Notes: a model not told the origin generated them from the letters alone. Positions 11,781-28,500 are shown, counted from the stretch's first letter. The stretch: 64,000 nt of DNA from Ephemerocybe angulata (GCA_013368325.1 JAACJK010000109.1:930001-994000), one strand, 5' to 3'. Numbers and translations: made by a program.

Positions 11781-13601
11781 TTACTCTGAGATCTCATAAC
11801 CTGCCACATGCAAAGCACTGGCAAACTGGAGAAGAGCATGATCAACCAGCAGCTCGTGCACAAAGGATGGAAAATGCGTACCTGAACCTTGGCAATGGCA
11901 TAGAGTTGGTCGACATCGTAGCCTTCCCTCATGCTCAGGTCACCTACGGAAACATAAGTTAACGAACACTGATTGGGTGAAGGTCTGCATTGCATACCGC
12001 TGTTGTGATAGAAGGGGTCGGCAACTGCGAAATGATTCGTTAAAATGAGAGCAGCTCTTCCATGAGGTAATTTTACGCACTTGGCCCAGCACGCTCGAAC
12101 ACCTGGCTCGCAGGGAAACCTTGCTCTATGAATGACTGTGGAAAAGTAGATGTGCCAATTTCAGAGGGTCATAGCTCAATACGGTATGACTACATACCTG
12201 GTGGTCGCTGCAGCAAGCCTAGCAATCTACATGAGATAATAGGCACGACTATAAGATGGTCTTGTAACTCACGGAAGAGTATCCAACAGTCAACTCTGGG
12301 CTATAGAGGGCTGAGATATTCCCAACCAGGTTGGTGACATCGGGGGTCCCAATACGCTCTGGTAGACCCAACTGGAGGGGCTCTCCGGGAGCACGGTAGG
12401 CAGTCATGTCGGCTTGGATCATCAAGACGACGCTTGCGTTCTGCGCTCTCAATTGCCCTAAACCATCTTGAGACGAGGTAAAATCAGGGAGAAAAGTAAT
12501 ACGCACGAGAGTAGGCCCTAGATCCCAGTAGTCCTTGTTCCTCGCCCGCGAATGCAACGAGTTCTACATTGGCGTGGAATTGGATTCGTCTGCGAGCGAT
12601 GGTTCGAGCAATGGAAAGAATTCCTGTGGTGCCTGAACCATCATCGTCTCCTCCAGGAGCCCGGGCACTACCAAATGAGCCACGACTATCATAATGGCCA
12701 CTCAAGATAACGAGGTCGTCCGTCTTAGTCAAAGAAGGGTAACGGCTACATCGAAGACGTCATTAAGAATATGGCACAGCGCAGGATATGGGTTGAAACC
12801 GCACCATATCACGTTTGGCGCAAATCCGTTAAGGAAGGGCATAAAGCGGCATGTTGCACCTGTTTCTTCAATGCGACCTTTAATCCACTTGGCAGCGGTC
12901 AAGGCACCCGCAGAGAAGGAGTGGCGAGATACTATGCCAGATTTCCCATCCTCTCCAGTTAGGAAGCGAATGTCGTTATGAATTTGAGGGATGGAGATGT
13001 TGTTAACGAGGGCTGCAACTTCTGGGTTAAACTTGAGCGTAGAAAGGGCGTGTCGCACCCTTTTGACGTTATCTTCAGATACCACGCGATACTCGCTGGG
13101 GGTTTCCGGTACCAGTGTGGATTTCCAGAATCTGGGTAGGCGGGTATCGATACTGAGGGCCTCTTCCGGAGACAAAGCAAGCAGCACTGCGTTGCTGGAG
13201 CCAAAAAGCACCCTAGAATTAGGGTCCCCATTCGCGAGGATCTGCTGGGACGCGCCGTTAACAGCCCCGTCGGTCACAGAGAGCACGTTGATGAATGCAG
13301 CCTCCATCGCTTCGTGGTCTTGTTCCAGCAATGACTCCTCAACAGATTCCTGTTCAAGCCATACCAGCCTCTTTCCCCTGCCTGGGGCAGAGAACAGAGC
13401 CTGGTAATTCTGCTGCATGAGCAGTTCGCTGGAGGTGTCGATACATTCAGGGGTGTTCAGGCTGAAGATGCTGGAGGTGCCGTCGCCGTTCTTGTAATGA
13501 CCCAGGAAGTTTTGGGAAAGACATGGGTTCTGGAGGAACAAGGAAGGGTTCAAAGGAGTGATGAGAAGCAGTCCTAAGGTAGCAGCTGCTTGCATGGTCA
13601 T
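11781..13601 (-). CDS. Secreted M28 family Zn-aminopeptidase
   Basis: This is a two-zinc exopeptidase of the M28 family that probably releases N-terminal residues from peptides outside the cell. It starts at 13601 with a hydrophobic signal peptide ('MTMQAAATLGLLLITP'). A long propeptide-like region follows. The catalytic domain has 'VILSGHYDSRGS', 'GGDDDGSGTTG', 'VAFAGEEQGLLGS', 'MIQADMTAYR' and 'ADPFYHNSGDLS', which supply the zinc ligands (H, D, E, D, H) and the catalytic Glu of the EE pair. The end 'FASALHVAGYEISE' lies in a short last exon closing at 11781. There are about nine exons. The gene converges on the chitinase with 124 bp between stops, so two secreted hydrolases lie tail to tail. 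Confidence 0.9.
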
Positions 13602-13662
13602 GTTGGTTCGGGAATCCTGAGAGCAGAGAGAGCTTCCGTCGACTGGTTGCCGTCGCGCGCTC

Positions 13663-13670
13663 TTTAAATA
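13663..13670 (-). promoter_or_regulatory. TATA-like box of aminopeptidase gene
   Basis: On the minus strand TATTTAAA lies about 62 bp upstream of the aminopeptidase start (13601). It sits within the 214-bp region shared with the divergent VAC14 gene. Confidence 0.4.
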
Positions 13671-13815
13671 GATCACTATAATTGGCCGGTCACAGCCACT
13701 GAAACTCAACGCGCCTCGGCTGGCGCCTTCAGCAGCTTCGTTCTACTTATCCCGCTACCACCAACACCCGTATGACTGCTCATATTGCTTGACTCCGGGG
13801 TCAAGAGAACTCGTA

Positions 13816-16800
13816 ATGGGTACCTGTTTCTCAAACACATATACGCGAGGGTTCTAATTAGGTCGACGCTGCGTTCAGATACCGCACTTTCACGACAGCT
13901 AACTGACAAGATCTATGAGAAGCGGAAGGCGGCGGCACTCGAGATCGAGAGGTGCGTCAAACCATCTGCCATGCTTTCAGCACGCTCAACGACTCTCAGG
14001 CAGGTCCGAGAATGTCATCAGCAAGGGGAGCAGAAGAAGATAGCACAAATGATCGACCAATGTGTTGAGTGGTTCAACAACCCCGCGAATCCCATCCACG
14101 TTCGAAACGGTGGCTTGATTGGTCTAGCTGGGACATCTATAGCCCTTGGGGTGGATATTGCCCCGTACATGGACAAGTTTATCCACCCCCTCCTTAACTG
14201 TTTCATCGACGCAGAGAGCAGGATTCGCTACTTCTCTGCAGAATGTCTATACAACATTGCCAAGTCGTCAGGGGGAGAAGTGCTGGTGTACTTCAACGAC
14301 ATGTTCGATGCTCTGAGCAAGGTCAGCCAGCTTACTCCTACCTTGCTCTTCCATACTGCCTGTCTCCTGAACGATATATGTAGCTCGCCGCAGATTCCGA
14401 ATTATCTGTCAAGAATGGGGCCGAATTGAACGACCGTCTCCTAAAGGATCTGGTTGCGGAATTCGCATCGGTCTACATTCCCATGTATCCGGAAACAGCA
14501 AAGACACGGAATGACCAGGACAAGGGTGTTTTGGTGGATCTAACCGATTCAGATGGTCCTAAGAAAGCGTTCTCCCTCGCCAACTTCATCCCAATGCTAA
14601 ATGAACGCATCTATGTCGTCAACCCTTTTTCGCGAAGTTATCTTGTTTCCTGGATCACCGTTTTGGATTCGGTTCCTGAGCTAGAGCTTATAACCTATCT
14701 ACCGGAATTCCTGGACGGTCTGTTGTGCGTAATCCATATCCCAGGCCTTGACACCACTGATTCAATCTTTCCACTAGTAAATATCTCTCGGATCCTACTG
14801 AAGAAGTGCGCGAGGCTACCAAGAACCTACTCGCGAACTTAGTTAGAGAGATACACGATGTTACGATTGTTTCCCGTCAGTTCGAACACCATACCAAGGA
14901 CAGGCAGCGGGATCATCTCCAACGCCATGACCTAGAAAATGGTCGGGATCCCGAGGCTGACCAGAGCTCACATCATGGTAGCGACCTCGCTGCGAATAAC
15001 GACGTGACTTCTGAACTCGACGACCAAGACCTTGGGAGTGAGTTTTCTATCACTTGGCTAGTTATGACACTGTGCTCAACTTGCTCTTAGCTTGGGTACC
15101 CGGCCAAGGAGTGAAGATTGACTATCCTGCAATTATCGAGATTCTTTTGCAGCAGCTTGACGTGGAACGTAAGTAAATATGCGCTTCTCAAGGAGCCTTA
15201 TTACTAACTAGAATCCAGATGATGAGATTCAGCAATCCACAGCGTTGGGCTGGCTCGCAGACCTCGTCAGCTTCGCGCCGGAAGTCATATTACCCTTCAC
15301 GCCTCGACTTATTCCAGGTGTCCTCCCGAATCTGGCCCACCACGCAGAGAGCATCCACAATGCTGCCGTCAAGGCGAACAAGCTACTCTTCAGTACCATC
15401 CAGAATCTTCCAACGCCACAAGAAGGCGTTGTAAGCCCAGGAACGAGTGTGAAGGGTGGAGAGAAGGTCGTGCCCACCAAGTTCCCGCGTTCCCCCACGC
15501 CGACCACTTCCGGCACTCCCGGACGACAGTCCACTCTCAGTAGTCATTTGGCGAAAGATAACGCTTCGCCCGATCTTCCACAGGATGGGCAAGGGGTTCA
15601 ACGATCGCGGAGTGGGACTGTTGTTGATTCGACCCCTCGGCCCAGCCAAATCTCAGAGATGACCTCCCCCAACAATGATGGGAGCCGTTCGCACTCTCCA
15701 GTGGCATCTGTGAATAGTCAAGGAGCGGCGAATCCCAGTTTGATCAATTCCCAAACTCAGGACGAACCTGCGGATCCCTTTGATTATCAGGCCACGGTGA
15801 ATGAGTTGACCGTTCAGTTCATTAGCGAGTTCGAGGAGACGAGAGTCACCGCTCTCAAATGGCTCATTATGCTGCATCAAAAAGTTCCTAGGAAGATCTT
15901 GGCCATGGACGACGGTACATTCCCAGCGCTCCTGAAGACATTGTCTGACAGCTCTGAAGAGGTACGCCTTTTCCACCCATTCTTCTCCTCAGAAGCCCAA
16001 TTTTCTCTACTAGGTTATCAAGCATGACTTGCAGCTACTCGCTCAGATATCCTCCAGCTCGGAGGAAGGCTATTTTAAGGCGTTCATGATGAACCTCCTC
16101 GAACTCTTCAGTACGGATCGACGGTTGTTGGAGACCCGAGGAAGTCTAATCATCAGACAATTGTGCGTCAACCTGAACACGGAGAAGATATATAGGACAT
16201 TTGCTGAGATACTGGAGAAGGAAGATGTGAGTTCACCTTCTGGCAGGGGGAGCAGCCTTTTCTGACCTTAGGAACAGGATCTGGAGTTCGCAAGTGTTAT
16301 TGTGCAAAAACTCAACATCATCCTTATCACCTCTCCCGAGCTCGCTGATTTCCGGAGAAGATTGAAGAGTCTGGAAACTCGTGTATGTGGTCCCATCTGC
16401 CGTTTTACAAGACGGGTGATCCTGAATATCACTTAGCAAGACGGCCAAGCACTATTCACAACCCTCTATCGGTCATGGTGTCACAACGCTGTTTCCGTTT
16501 TCTCACTTTGTTTGCTTGCTCAGGCTTACGAGCACGCTTCCAACCTGCTCTATATATTGTGAGTCGATATATGTATGATTGATTGACGCCCACTCACCTG
16601 ACTCCCAGCGCTGAACTCGAAATCACTGTCCCGATGCTGGTTCAGGTCGATAAACTCGTGCAACTGATAGAATCGCCCGTTTTCACCTGTGCGTAGAGTG
16701 GATCCTCCTTCAATTGGCAAGTAAGCTGACACCACCTAGATCTCCGCCTTCAGCTCCTGGAGCCGGAGAAACACCCTTACTTGTTCAAATGTCTCTATGG

Positions 16801-17396
16801 ACTCTTGATGCTTCTCCCACAGAGCAGCGCCTTTGTTTCGTTGCGCAACCGACTAAATGCTGTTAACTCGGCTGGCTTTCTCCAGGTCTCGCCCAAGCTG
16901 TGAGTGATACGCCTATCTCTTGCCACGTACCAGCTGACTTCCTCGCCACAGGCACACGGGGACAGTTTCGGGTCGGACCAAGATTGGCCGAGATGAAATC
17001 AAATGGCAAGAGTTGCTGCAGCATTTCCGGCAGGTTCAAGGGAAGCACGAAAAGGCAAGAAGGCAGGCGAGCGGGGTCGACCCCTCTCCCTTATCAGGTT
17101 TCCCGGAGATCGAAAAGACGGAGGTTTATAATGACAAGAACACAAGGCCAGGTGGAAGGGTTCCCATGAGACGAAGAGTGACAGGCGGAGATCTGGGAGG
17201 GACTGTATCACCCGCACCGACGCGTAGCGGAGTCCTGTCACCTCTCAACCCGAAGGCTCGTGCGCCAAGCGGGCTGACTGGGCTAACGCCTTCCTTGACA
17301 CCTGCTGCGGGAGTCGTGACGAACAACCTGAATGCCGCTGCTTCTTTGACGCAGGCTCAGAAAGCCCGCCGACCACCTGATCTTTTGCGGAAATGA
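13816..17396 (+). CDS. VAC14: VAC14, PIKfyve/Fab1 complex scaffold
   Basis: VAC14 is the HEAT-repeat scaffold that holds the Fab1 PI3P 5-kinase and the Fig4 phosphatase on vacuolar/endosomal membranes. The N-terminus '[18 protein letters not shown]' and the block '[20 protein letters not shown]' are diagnostic, as are '[19 protein letters not shown]', '[20 protein letters not shown]' and '[20 protein letters not shown]'. The C-terminal part, with '[20 protein letters not shown]', binds partners. The start is inferred: ATGG at 13816-13819 is a four-nucleotide coding exon, followed by an intron (13820-13878), giving M-D-T-A-L-S-R. A 48-nt intron follows (13952-13999). About 13 more short introns leave roughly 950 residues. 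A Ser/Pro-rich insert (about 15420-15770) and a basic Pro-rich tail look disordered. Confidence 0.92.
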
Positions 17397-17522
17397 AGGG
17401 GCCTCAGCAGCTTGGTAAGGGCTCAGCCGATTTGTTTGCGAAATTATCTCTTATACCCCCGGCTTCAGATACTGGCGCATCCATGCTTATCATACATTTC
17501 CCATCCCCACTTTCATGAGTAT

Positions 17523-18631
17523 TCAAGCTTCTCGCTTTGCTTCGACGAGGATGTGACTCCGGATAGTCTCGATTTCTCCCTCGGTGAAGCCCACGTAGCG
17601 CCTCAGGTATTCCTCGACTCCCTTATAGTGTTCATCCAAGTGCTTCAAGAACGCTGACATAGTTTCATGGCTTGTGGCAAGTTAGAATGCATACAGGCAT
17701 TGACTTGATGGGACGTACCGGCAGGTAAACATATTCAGCGCAGCCTCATTATTGGAGGCAAATAGCGGCTCCTTCGAGAGGCGTGCCATGATCATCTCAC
17801 GAGCTGGCTCTCTCCCGACGCGGGTTAGCGCATAGTCCTCTGCAATTAACACATCGTCCACTCCTGCCAGCTGATTGTACGTCAGCAATGCGGAAAATGT
17901 GTGGACTAACTACCCATACCTTCAGGAGAATGGCGGCCATGATGCCTGTTCTATCCTTTCCGGCAGTGCAGTGGAAGACACACCCTTCGGTCGGTCGGTC
18001 ACGAACGTGCCTCAAGATGGTGCCAAATGCTTTGCCGCCATGGTCGAGAATTTGGGAATAGAGTTCGATGAAAGCCTGCACAAGTTCATCAGTGAGAATT
18101 GGGGATCAGAGAGAGAGATTCCATACCTCAGTCTTGCCACTCGCGTACAGTTGGTATCGTCTAGAAAGAGACAGTGTAAGCCAAGGGCCTTAAGTTATAG
18201 AGGTGCTCTGCACGTACGCACTTGGCCATCATCTCCGGGCTGTAGTCTGCAGTTTTGAATACGGGTATATGTATGACATCCACGCCCTCGATCTCGGGCA
18301 GGGGTGTGTTGTACTTCCTGATTTCGGTATCGGACCTCAGGTCAAAGACCTTCGTTACCCCTAACTCCCTCAGAATATTCTTGCCTGTGTTGCAGACGCT
18401 GATTAGATACTAGAATGGAGCTGTCATGAACAGATATATGCCTTCATCGGTTATTCCGGACACCTCTGCAGAGCGCAGCAGGAACTTGAGCTTGGTTATC
18501 TTGCCTGGGTAAGTCTGGGAAGGGTATCCGCCGAGATCCCTGACGTTTATGACACCTGGAACGGTGACAAAGGGTGGTTTAGAGAGAACGTCATCGACAT
18601 AGGCCTTGTCGAGGGGGTCAAGATCGTGCAT
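17523..18631 (-). CDS. Tyrosine/serine phosphatase, PF13350 (Y_phosphatase3) type
   Basis: This is a CX5R cysteine phosphatase resembling fungal/bacterial tyrosine-serine or triple-specificity phosphatases. The N-terminus has 'VPGVINVRDLGGYPSQTYPG', then 'FLLRSAEVSGITDEG' and 'GVTKVFDLRSDTEI'. The catalytic P-loop is HCTAGKDRTG, where Cys is the nucleophile and Arg binds phosphate. The C-terminus has 'YKGVEEYLRRYVGFTEGEI' and ends 'LVEAKREA' at 17523. There are about six exons and no signal peptide. The natural substrate is unknown; relatives act on phosphotyrosine or phosphoinositides. The gene diverges from MCM6 across 176 bp and converges on VAC14. Confidence 0.88.
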
Positions 18632-18728
18632 GGTGAATGAGGTGCAAGATGCACGGAGCTGGACTAATTATAATAGCCGGTGCGGTGGGTCAATGGCGTG
18701 ACTAAATGGCGATACGAGTGGGTCACAA

Positions 18729-18736
18729 CACGAAAA
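18729..18736 (+). promoter_or_regulatory. Candidate SCB (CACGAAAA) upstream of MCM6
   Basis: CACGAAAA is a perfect match to the yeast Swi4/Swi6 cell-cycle box. It lies 72 bp upstream of the MCM6 start codon in the 176-bp divergent promoter. A CACGTG-like element (TCACGTGTC) follows near 18751-18759. A single 8-mer can occur by chance, so this is only a candidate. Confidence 0.3.
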
Positions 18737-18807
18737 GGCTCACCCTAAACTCACGTGTCGGGCCTAATTTTCCACAGGAGCTCGCGTCTTCCCTTCATCA
18801 CTTCACC

Positions 18808-22081
<3,274 letters not shown>

Positions 22082-22519
22082 CCTTCCACTTACCGTCTGT
22101 TTCTTGTTGTCGCTGCTATCTGCCGAATTGCTCTTGTATTGTAGAAAACTAATGTATTCGATACCCATTCTCGGGAAGAGGAACTTGTTGTGGCCTTATT
22201 TGATCGCGCGGGCGCCAACCCAAATTGGCAAGCTCGCGGCGCGTAGGGTGTGACCTCATGTCGGTCTTCTTCCCCACACGTGAACAAGAGCGGCCTCTAG
22301 GCTTCGTTCTGCAGATACACCTCTTGCAAGCGGCCAGGAAATCGAGACATACCCTTCATAAATACCTTCACACCGGATATACCCACAGCTACGCGACCAC
22401 CAACTCCGCACCCAGGACCGACCCGACTTGAATGCTCTGATCCCATAACTTGATAACACGGCACAATACCCTCGTCGTAGTTACATATATATCGCGAAAG
22501 CAGGCCCATTGGCGGCGCA
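22082..22519. other. Intergenic region between MCM6 and formin
   Basis: This 438-bp region holds the MCM6 3' end and the formin promoter. An AT-rich 'TTACATATATATCGCG' near 22479-22495 may serve as a core promoter element. I see no coding signal. Confidence 0.35.
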
Positions 22520-25500
22520 ATGGCGACGGAGCCCCTGGTGGTACCGTTAATCCTTGTAACCGGATCGCTTCACTTCGTGGAAGTTAACCCAGATGCCCGA
22601 GCGCAGGAGGTTATACAAAGGGCACTGCAGATTGACGGACTGAAGGAGGAGGTACTCGGGGAACTGGAGGATGCTGGCTGGGCTCTTCAGAACATCAGGG
22701 TGGAACATTCAGGGAGGGCTTGGGAAGAAGATGAGCTCACAAACTTGGGAGATGGTACGTCCCAGCTTCACCACCTTCCCTGGGAACCATGCAGTTAAAT
22801 CGTTCAATGTAGGGCTCGTACAGAGCAGTACATCCATTGCCCCCATTGTGAACGCGCCCCATCTCAAGTCTGAATCTGTTATCCGCCATTTCTCATCATT
22901 CCCGATGACTGCACATCTGCACCACCCAGTCTTGCGACTGGTATCTCTGCACCGGTTACTTGTTGCCTCTGTGGTCTTCGCTCGCGTTCCGGAGGTCCAG
23001 GATGACTTTGAGTACAAAGTTTTCGTGTCTAGGACGACTGCCGTGTCGAATGTCATAGAGACTATCATGGAGGAGCTGGGCCTCGCCAAATCAATACCCA
23101 TTCCCGGTGCAGGCAACCTGGAATATGTTCTGGAAGAAGTGTGGGTCGACGGTGACTCTCAGAGTACGCCCGTTCATCTACAAACTACCTTGGGCATGAC
23201 CTAACCTAACTACAGAGGCCACAAGGCTGCCTGCTTCAGCCGTCGTTCATGAGCTTCTGAAATACAGGTTCACACCCAACCCCTTCGGCCCAGGAGCGAA
23301 ACGCATATACCGTTTCTGCGTACCGGAAGAGTGGTATCGCCGCACGAAGTCAAGAAATGTCTCTACCGAGTCTGTTGACCCCTCGGAAGAAACGTTGAAG
23401 AAGTTGGCATCTCTCCAGGAATCTGACGAGAGCGAAGACAGTGAAGAGGACGATGGGACTGCGAAGATTGCCAACTCACCAAAGCCCCAGTCGGTAGACA
23501 CCTCTAGTGATGTGGCGAAGATGGAAGAGAGGGGGCTTGTCACTTCAAGAAGGCTTTCGAGCATGTTCGACGGGTGGCTGTATTCCTCCCCGACGACACC
23601 TGAGAAACGAGGGTCGGGCGTGTCAATATCGACAGAGAAACGGAAAAGCGTGGTTAGCGAGCCAGTGCTGTTGGAGGAATCTTTGAGCAGCAATAAGCAT
23701 GAAGCCGGACAGTCCGGAGCATCTGATGTTGACAAGGAATTCAGTGCCCAATTCGAAGCTATGCTTGTAGGTCTTTTTTCTTGACTTTAGACCATCTGCT
23801 TACCCACTGGTTGTAGGATGAGCTTGGTCTCAAAGAAGAGAGGCGTGTGGCTATGCGTGCTCTTCCCCTCGAGCGTAGGAAATATTTGCTTCGCCAGAAT
23901 CAAGAGTTCCGGTCGAGTAGTAGCCAGGCGGGTCCTTCGCGGCACGGTCACCAACCCTCGTATTCGGCGTCCTATAGTCCTGCCACTGCAGCTGCTCTCA
24001 TTCCTCGCCTGGTTCCACAGCTTACCGGAGATGCGAGCTTCATTCGCCGGTTCTCAATAACGGGCTGGGGATCGTCATCGGATGCGGAACCACCTTCGAG
24101 TCCTCCGCCGACATCTTCGGAAAGTCGGAACACGACTCCAAGAAGCTCGACCTACCAGCAGTCCACGGTTTCAGCAGAGCCTGAGCCCATTCAGCCACAA
24201 ACTACCGGCGGACTTTGGACCAGTTGGTGGGCATCCTCTGGAGGGGACAATGCAGCGACTTCGGACAAGCTGAAGAAGAAGGAGGTTGACAATTCTGCGC
24301 GGTCTTACATCACTTCAATCCAGAATTGCAAGGTTCCCGACATGAAGCTAGTGAAGCACCTTATAAGCCTTCGTGTGCACTTGTCTACCGCGAAACTTGC
24401 GTTCATCGAGGACTTTGTCGTGACAGAGCAGGGACTGCAAACGCTTGGCTCTCTTTTGGCGACGATGGTGGGCAAGTCCGGGAAGCGAAAGCGATTGACT
24501 GAGATGGAGACAACGGTACTGCTAGAGCTAATCAAATGTTTCCGGGTCCTACTCAACACTGAGGTTAGCAATGCCGTTTCGAGCGTTCTCTGGGTAAAGC
24601 TAACCAGTCAACATGTAGATTGGATTTAGTCAAGTTCTAGCCTCGCCGACGGTGGTCACCCACATATCCTACTCGCTACATACGATGTCCCTCAAGGTGC
24701 ACACCCTAGCGGCTGAGCTTCTAGCCGCCATCTGCATCCTCTCCATGACCGAAGGCCACAAGGTTATCCTTGCTGCCCTCTCAGACTTTCGAGTTGCATA
24801 CGAGGAGAACTTCCGCTTCGAAACTCTCATCTCGACACTTCGGCTGCCCGAAATCGACATGGAGGCAGACAGCGATAACGAGACTGGGTTTGGCAACGAG
24901 GAGGAGGGCGTCTGGGAGGCGAGGACTGCTAGCATGGCGCTGATCAATGCCTTGACCACCTGCCCCGAGTCGCTGGAGGAGAGGATCATGCTGAGAGAGG
25001 AGTTCACGAGAAGAGGATTGAATGAGATCATAGTGGCAGGTCGTTCGTTGTGCCCTTTGGGAAGGCTACTGATGCTTCGATCCAGACACTGCGCTATATC
25101 AAGCCGCCAGATACGCTCCAGACACAGTTAGACGTGTACACGGAGGAGAAGTTCGAAGATGAAGAGGACATGCGGGAGCGCGTTCGGGGCTCTGTCAGTC
25201 AAATTGGAAGTGGTGCGAAAGGACACGAGCGGTCTAGGTCGGATTCCGATGCTGTCATGCAGGATCTTATCCAGCTTGCAAAAGAGCATGGCGACCTGTA
25301 TCCGACTATGCTCGAAATCTTGAAGCACTATGGCCAAATACTGCAGAGAGATGTGGGAATGTAAGCGTGGTTTATGCACTACTCGCAAGATCAATTTCTA
25401 ACGAGAGATCCTAGACAACTCAAGGCGGATTTGTTCACGATTTTGGACCGGTTCGTCGAGCAAGCTGCCAGACTCGAGACTTTGTTCGTCATTATTCGTT

Positions 25501-28500
25501 CAAACCCGATTCGATTCGATGGGCTGACTTCCAGTGATAGCGACGACAACTGGAATGAATTCTTGAAACGGTTCGCTTCCTCCGTGCAGCATATCACCGG
25601 GCAAGAACTCGATGTTCGAGCTGTGGGAGATGATAGCTCGAGGCAGGTAGTTGAGGAAGAGCTGACGACGCTGCGAAATCAAGTTGAGGAGCTTAGCGAA
25701 GAGGTACGATGCGAAGGTCTAATACTAGTGCTCGATGCTGATGCTTGGACTTTAGCGCTCAGTCCTCCGGGCGGAACTCAATCAGCGTGTCGCCGAAGTA
25801 AACACGCTAAAGTCTCTTCCGTCTTCACCCTCTTCAAATGGGAAGAGCGGTGGTAAGGGCGGGAATGAGGTCAGTTTCAGATCGGCTGGCATATAGCCCT
25901 GTACTTAAGATCATTTGGCAGAACTTCCATGGTTTGGTGCAGAGACTTGTGCAGAAGGAGAAGCAAGTACTTCAGTTACAGACTGAACTCGACAGGTTCA
26001 GGGCGCAAAATCCTGGGGAAGGGAGAGAAGCGGTACGTCCTCCGAGCTTCGGCATGTGGCTAAGACTGTGACTTAAGCGCTTCCTTACAGGACGAACGTG
26101 CTAAGAGGGAGAGGGACAAAGTCAAATGGAACACCCTGATGGAAGAAATAGCGAAGCTGAAGCACAAGGTATGCCAGGCGTCTTCACTGACTTGCGCGAT
26201 ATGTTACTTAAACAACTTCAAGATTGTCGAGCTGGAAGGTAGCGTCTCGAGAAAGGACAAAGACATCTCTTACTTGAAGCGAGCTTTGGAATCCGTTTAC
26301 ACGCGCTTCCAGTCAAGAGAAGAAGCCAGAGACGAAAGCAAAGCCGAAGTGGACCCCGAAGTTATCGCCAACAGAGCCATTGAGCGGTTAACTGACAGGG
26401 AGCGGCAGATTACCGCCCTGAGCGACGAGATTACAGACTTGAAGGCTCAGTTGGCTGCAAAGCCGAAAACTGAACAAGAGTTCAAGACGAAATCTGCGCC
26501 CCCTCCACCCCCGCCGAGTGCGAGGAAACCCAGAACACAAACAACCCTGCCCCCACCACCACCACCACCTCCACCCCCACCGGCTCCCATACATACTCTT
26601 ACCATGCCGATAGACTCTCTAGATTCCAGTGATGCTTTCCCTCCACCTCCCCCGCCGCCTCCACCACCACCTCCTCCAAACTCTTTCCTTGCACCCTCTC
26701 CTCCTCCGCCCCCACCACCGCCGCCACCGCCGCCCACCTCTGGTTCCATGCCGCCGCCACCGCCACCACCACCACCGCCGCCACCTTCATTTGGTGGTGG
26801 CCCTCCTCCTCCCCCACCGCCTCCCCCTCCCCCAGGAGGTTTCGCACCACCACCTCCCCCGCCCCCGCCTGCTCCTGGCGGCTTCAAGCTTCCTGGTCGA
26901 CTGAAAATCACTCGCCCTGCAAAGCGTCTAAAACCTTTCTTCTGGAACAAGCTCAACAGCATACCTTCAGAGCCTACGGTCTGGAGCGACCTGCCTGCAG
27001 ATCTTGCCTTTGACCTGTCAGATCTGGAGACGACATTCGTTATGGACAATGCTCCTCCGACGCCGTCCAAGATTTCGAACCCAAAGAAACAGAGTGTGAC
27101 GACGTTACTTGACATCACGAGAGCGAATAATATTGGTATGTGCTATATTCCTTTTCTCTTCTGTATACTGCTGAATGGAGGGGACCACAGCGATTATGCT
27201 TTCGCGCATCAAGCTCACCTTGCCGAAGATCTGCGAGGCAATCCTCGAGATCAACGACGACGCGCTGTCTATAGACGACCTCAAAGCCATTTCCAAGCAG
27301 CTACCTACGCCTGAAGAAGTCGAACGCATCAAGAACTTTGACGAGGTCGACAAGCTAGCGAAAGCCGACCAGTACTTTGCGGCGATCATGGCCATCCCGC
27401 GGCTCCACACGCGCTTGGACTGCATGGCGTACCGCCGGAAGCTGGATCTGGAGCTGGAGGAGCTGCGCCCGGATTTGAGCACGCTGCGGAACGCCGCGAA
27501 GGAGCTGAGGGCGTCCGGCAGGTTTAGGCAGTTGTTGCAGGTTGTGCTTGTTATTGGGAATAACTTGAATGGGGGGACGTTTAGGGGGAATGCGAAGGGC
27601 TTCCAGTTGGACGCCTTGCTCAAGGTGAGTACTCGGAACATGATTACGGTCTGAGAGAATGGCAACTGATCAATGATTAGTTGAAAGAGACGAAGACCGC
27701 GAGCGGAGGGCCACAATGCCCTACCTTGCTGCATTATGTCGCGAAGGTCTTGATGAGGAAAGATCCCAGTCTAACGACTTTCATTGAGGAGTTGCCCAGC
27801 CTAGAGGCAGCTGCTAGGGTCTCCGTGCAAACGACTGTTCAAGCAATCAACTCTCTTGTTGCTGGGCTGCAGCTTGTGAAGATCGAACTGCAGACGCACG
27901 AGGGGTTGAAGGATGTACCAAAGAACGACCGCTTCGCGCCGGTGATGAAGGTAAGTCGCACATACGGCGTTGAGGTGGGTGTGATCTTACGTGCCATCCA
28001 GGGCTTCATGACCCAGGTTACGCCTGCTGTTGATGCACTCAAGAATATGGGGTCGTCTATCGAAGCAGACTTGCGCTCCCTCCTCGTCTTCTACGGGGAG
28101 AACCCAGACTCGGCAGAGGCGCCGAAGCCCGAGGATTTCTTCAGCCTTATCCTGTCGTTCTCTTCGTCGCTGCAGGTATGCGCATTCTTAACCATAACGA
28201 TGAGCAGTGATTCATTTGGCTTAGAAATGCGCACTGGAAGTCCACGACGCGGAGGTTTCCCAGAAGAGGACGCAAACCCCTATCGTGTCGGTTACGGAGC
28301 CGGAGGGCGAGCAAGAACCTGTGAGTGGTCACGGCGATATCATGGGCAACTCGTTATTCATAAATATGGGGCAGGCTGTCAAGGCGGCGCAGCGTGCACA
28401 AGGCTCGGCTGGGCCTTCTTCTTACACACCCAAAGGATCGCAGGGGTATACACATGGTCGCTTGTCTGTTGGGCGTGGTGATCTGGACCAGGCGATCCGG

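Noticed and set aside
26447..27118. Glycine-rich minus-strand open frame of 223 codons
   Set aside because: It is the antisense shadow of the formin FH1 polyproline region; CCN repeats read as GGN on the other strand.
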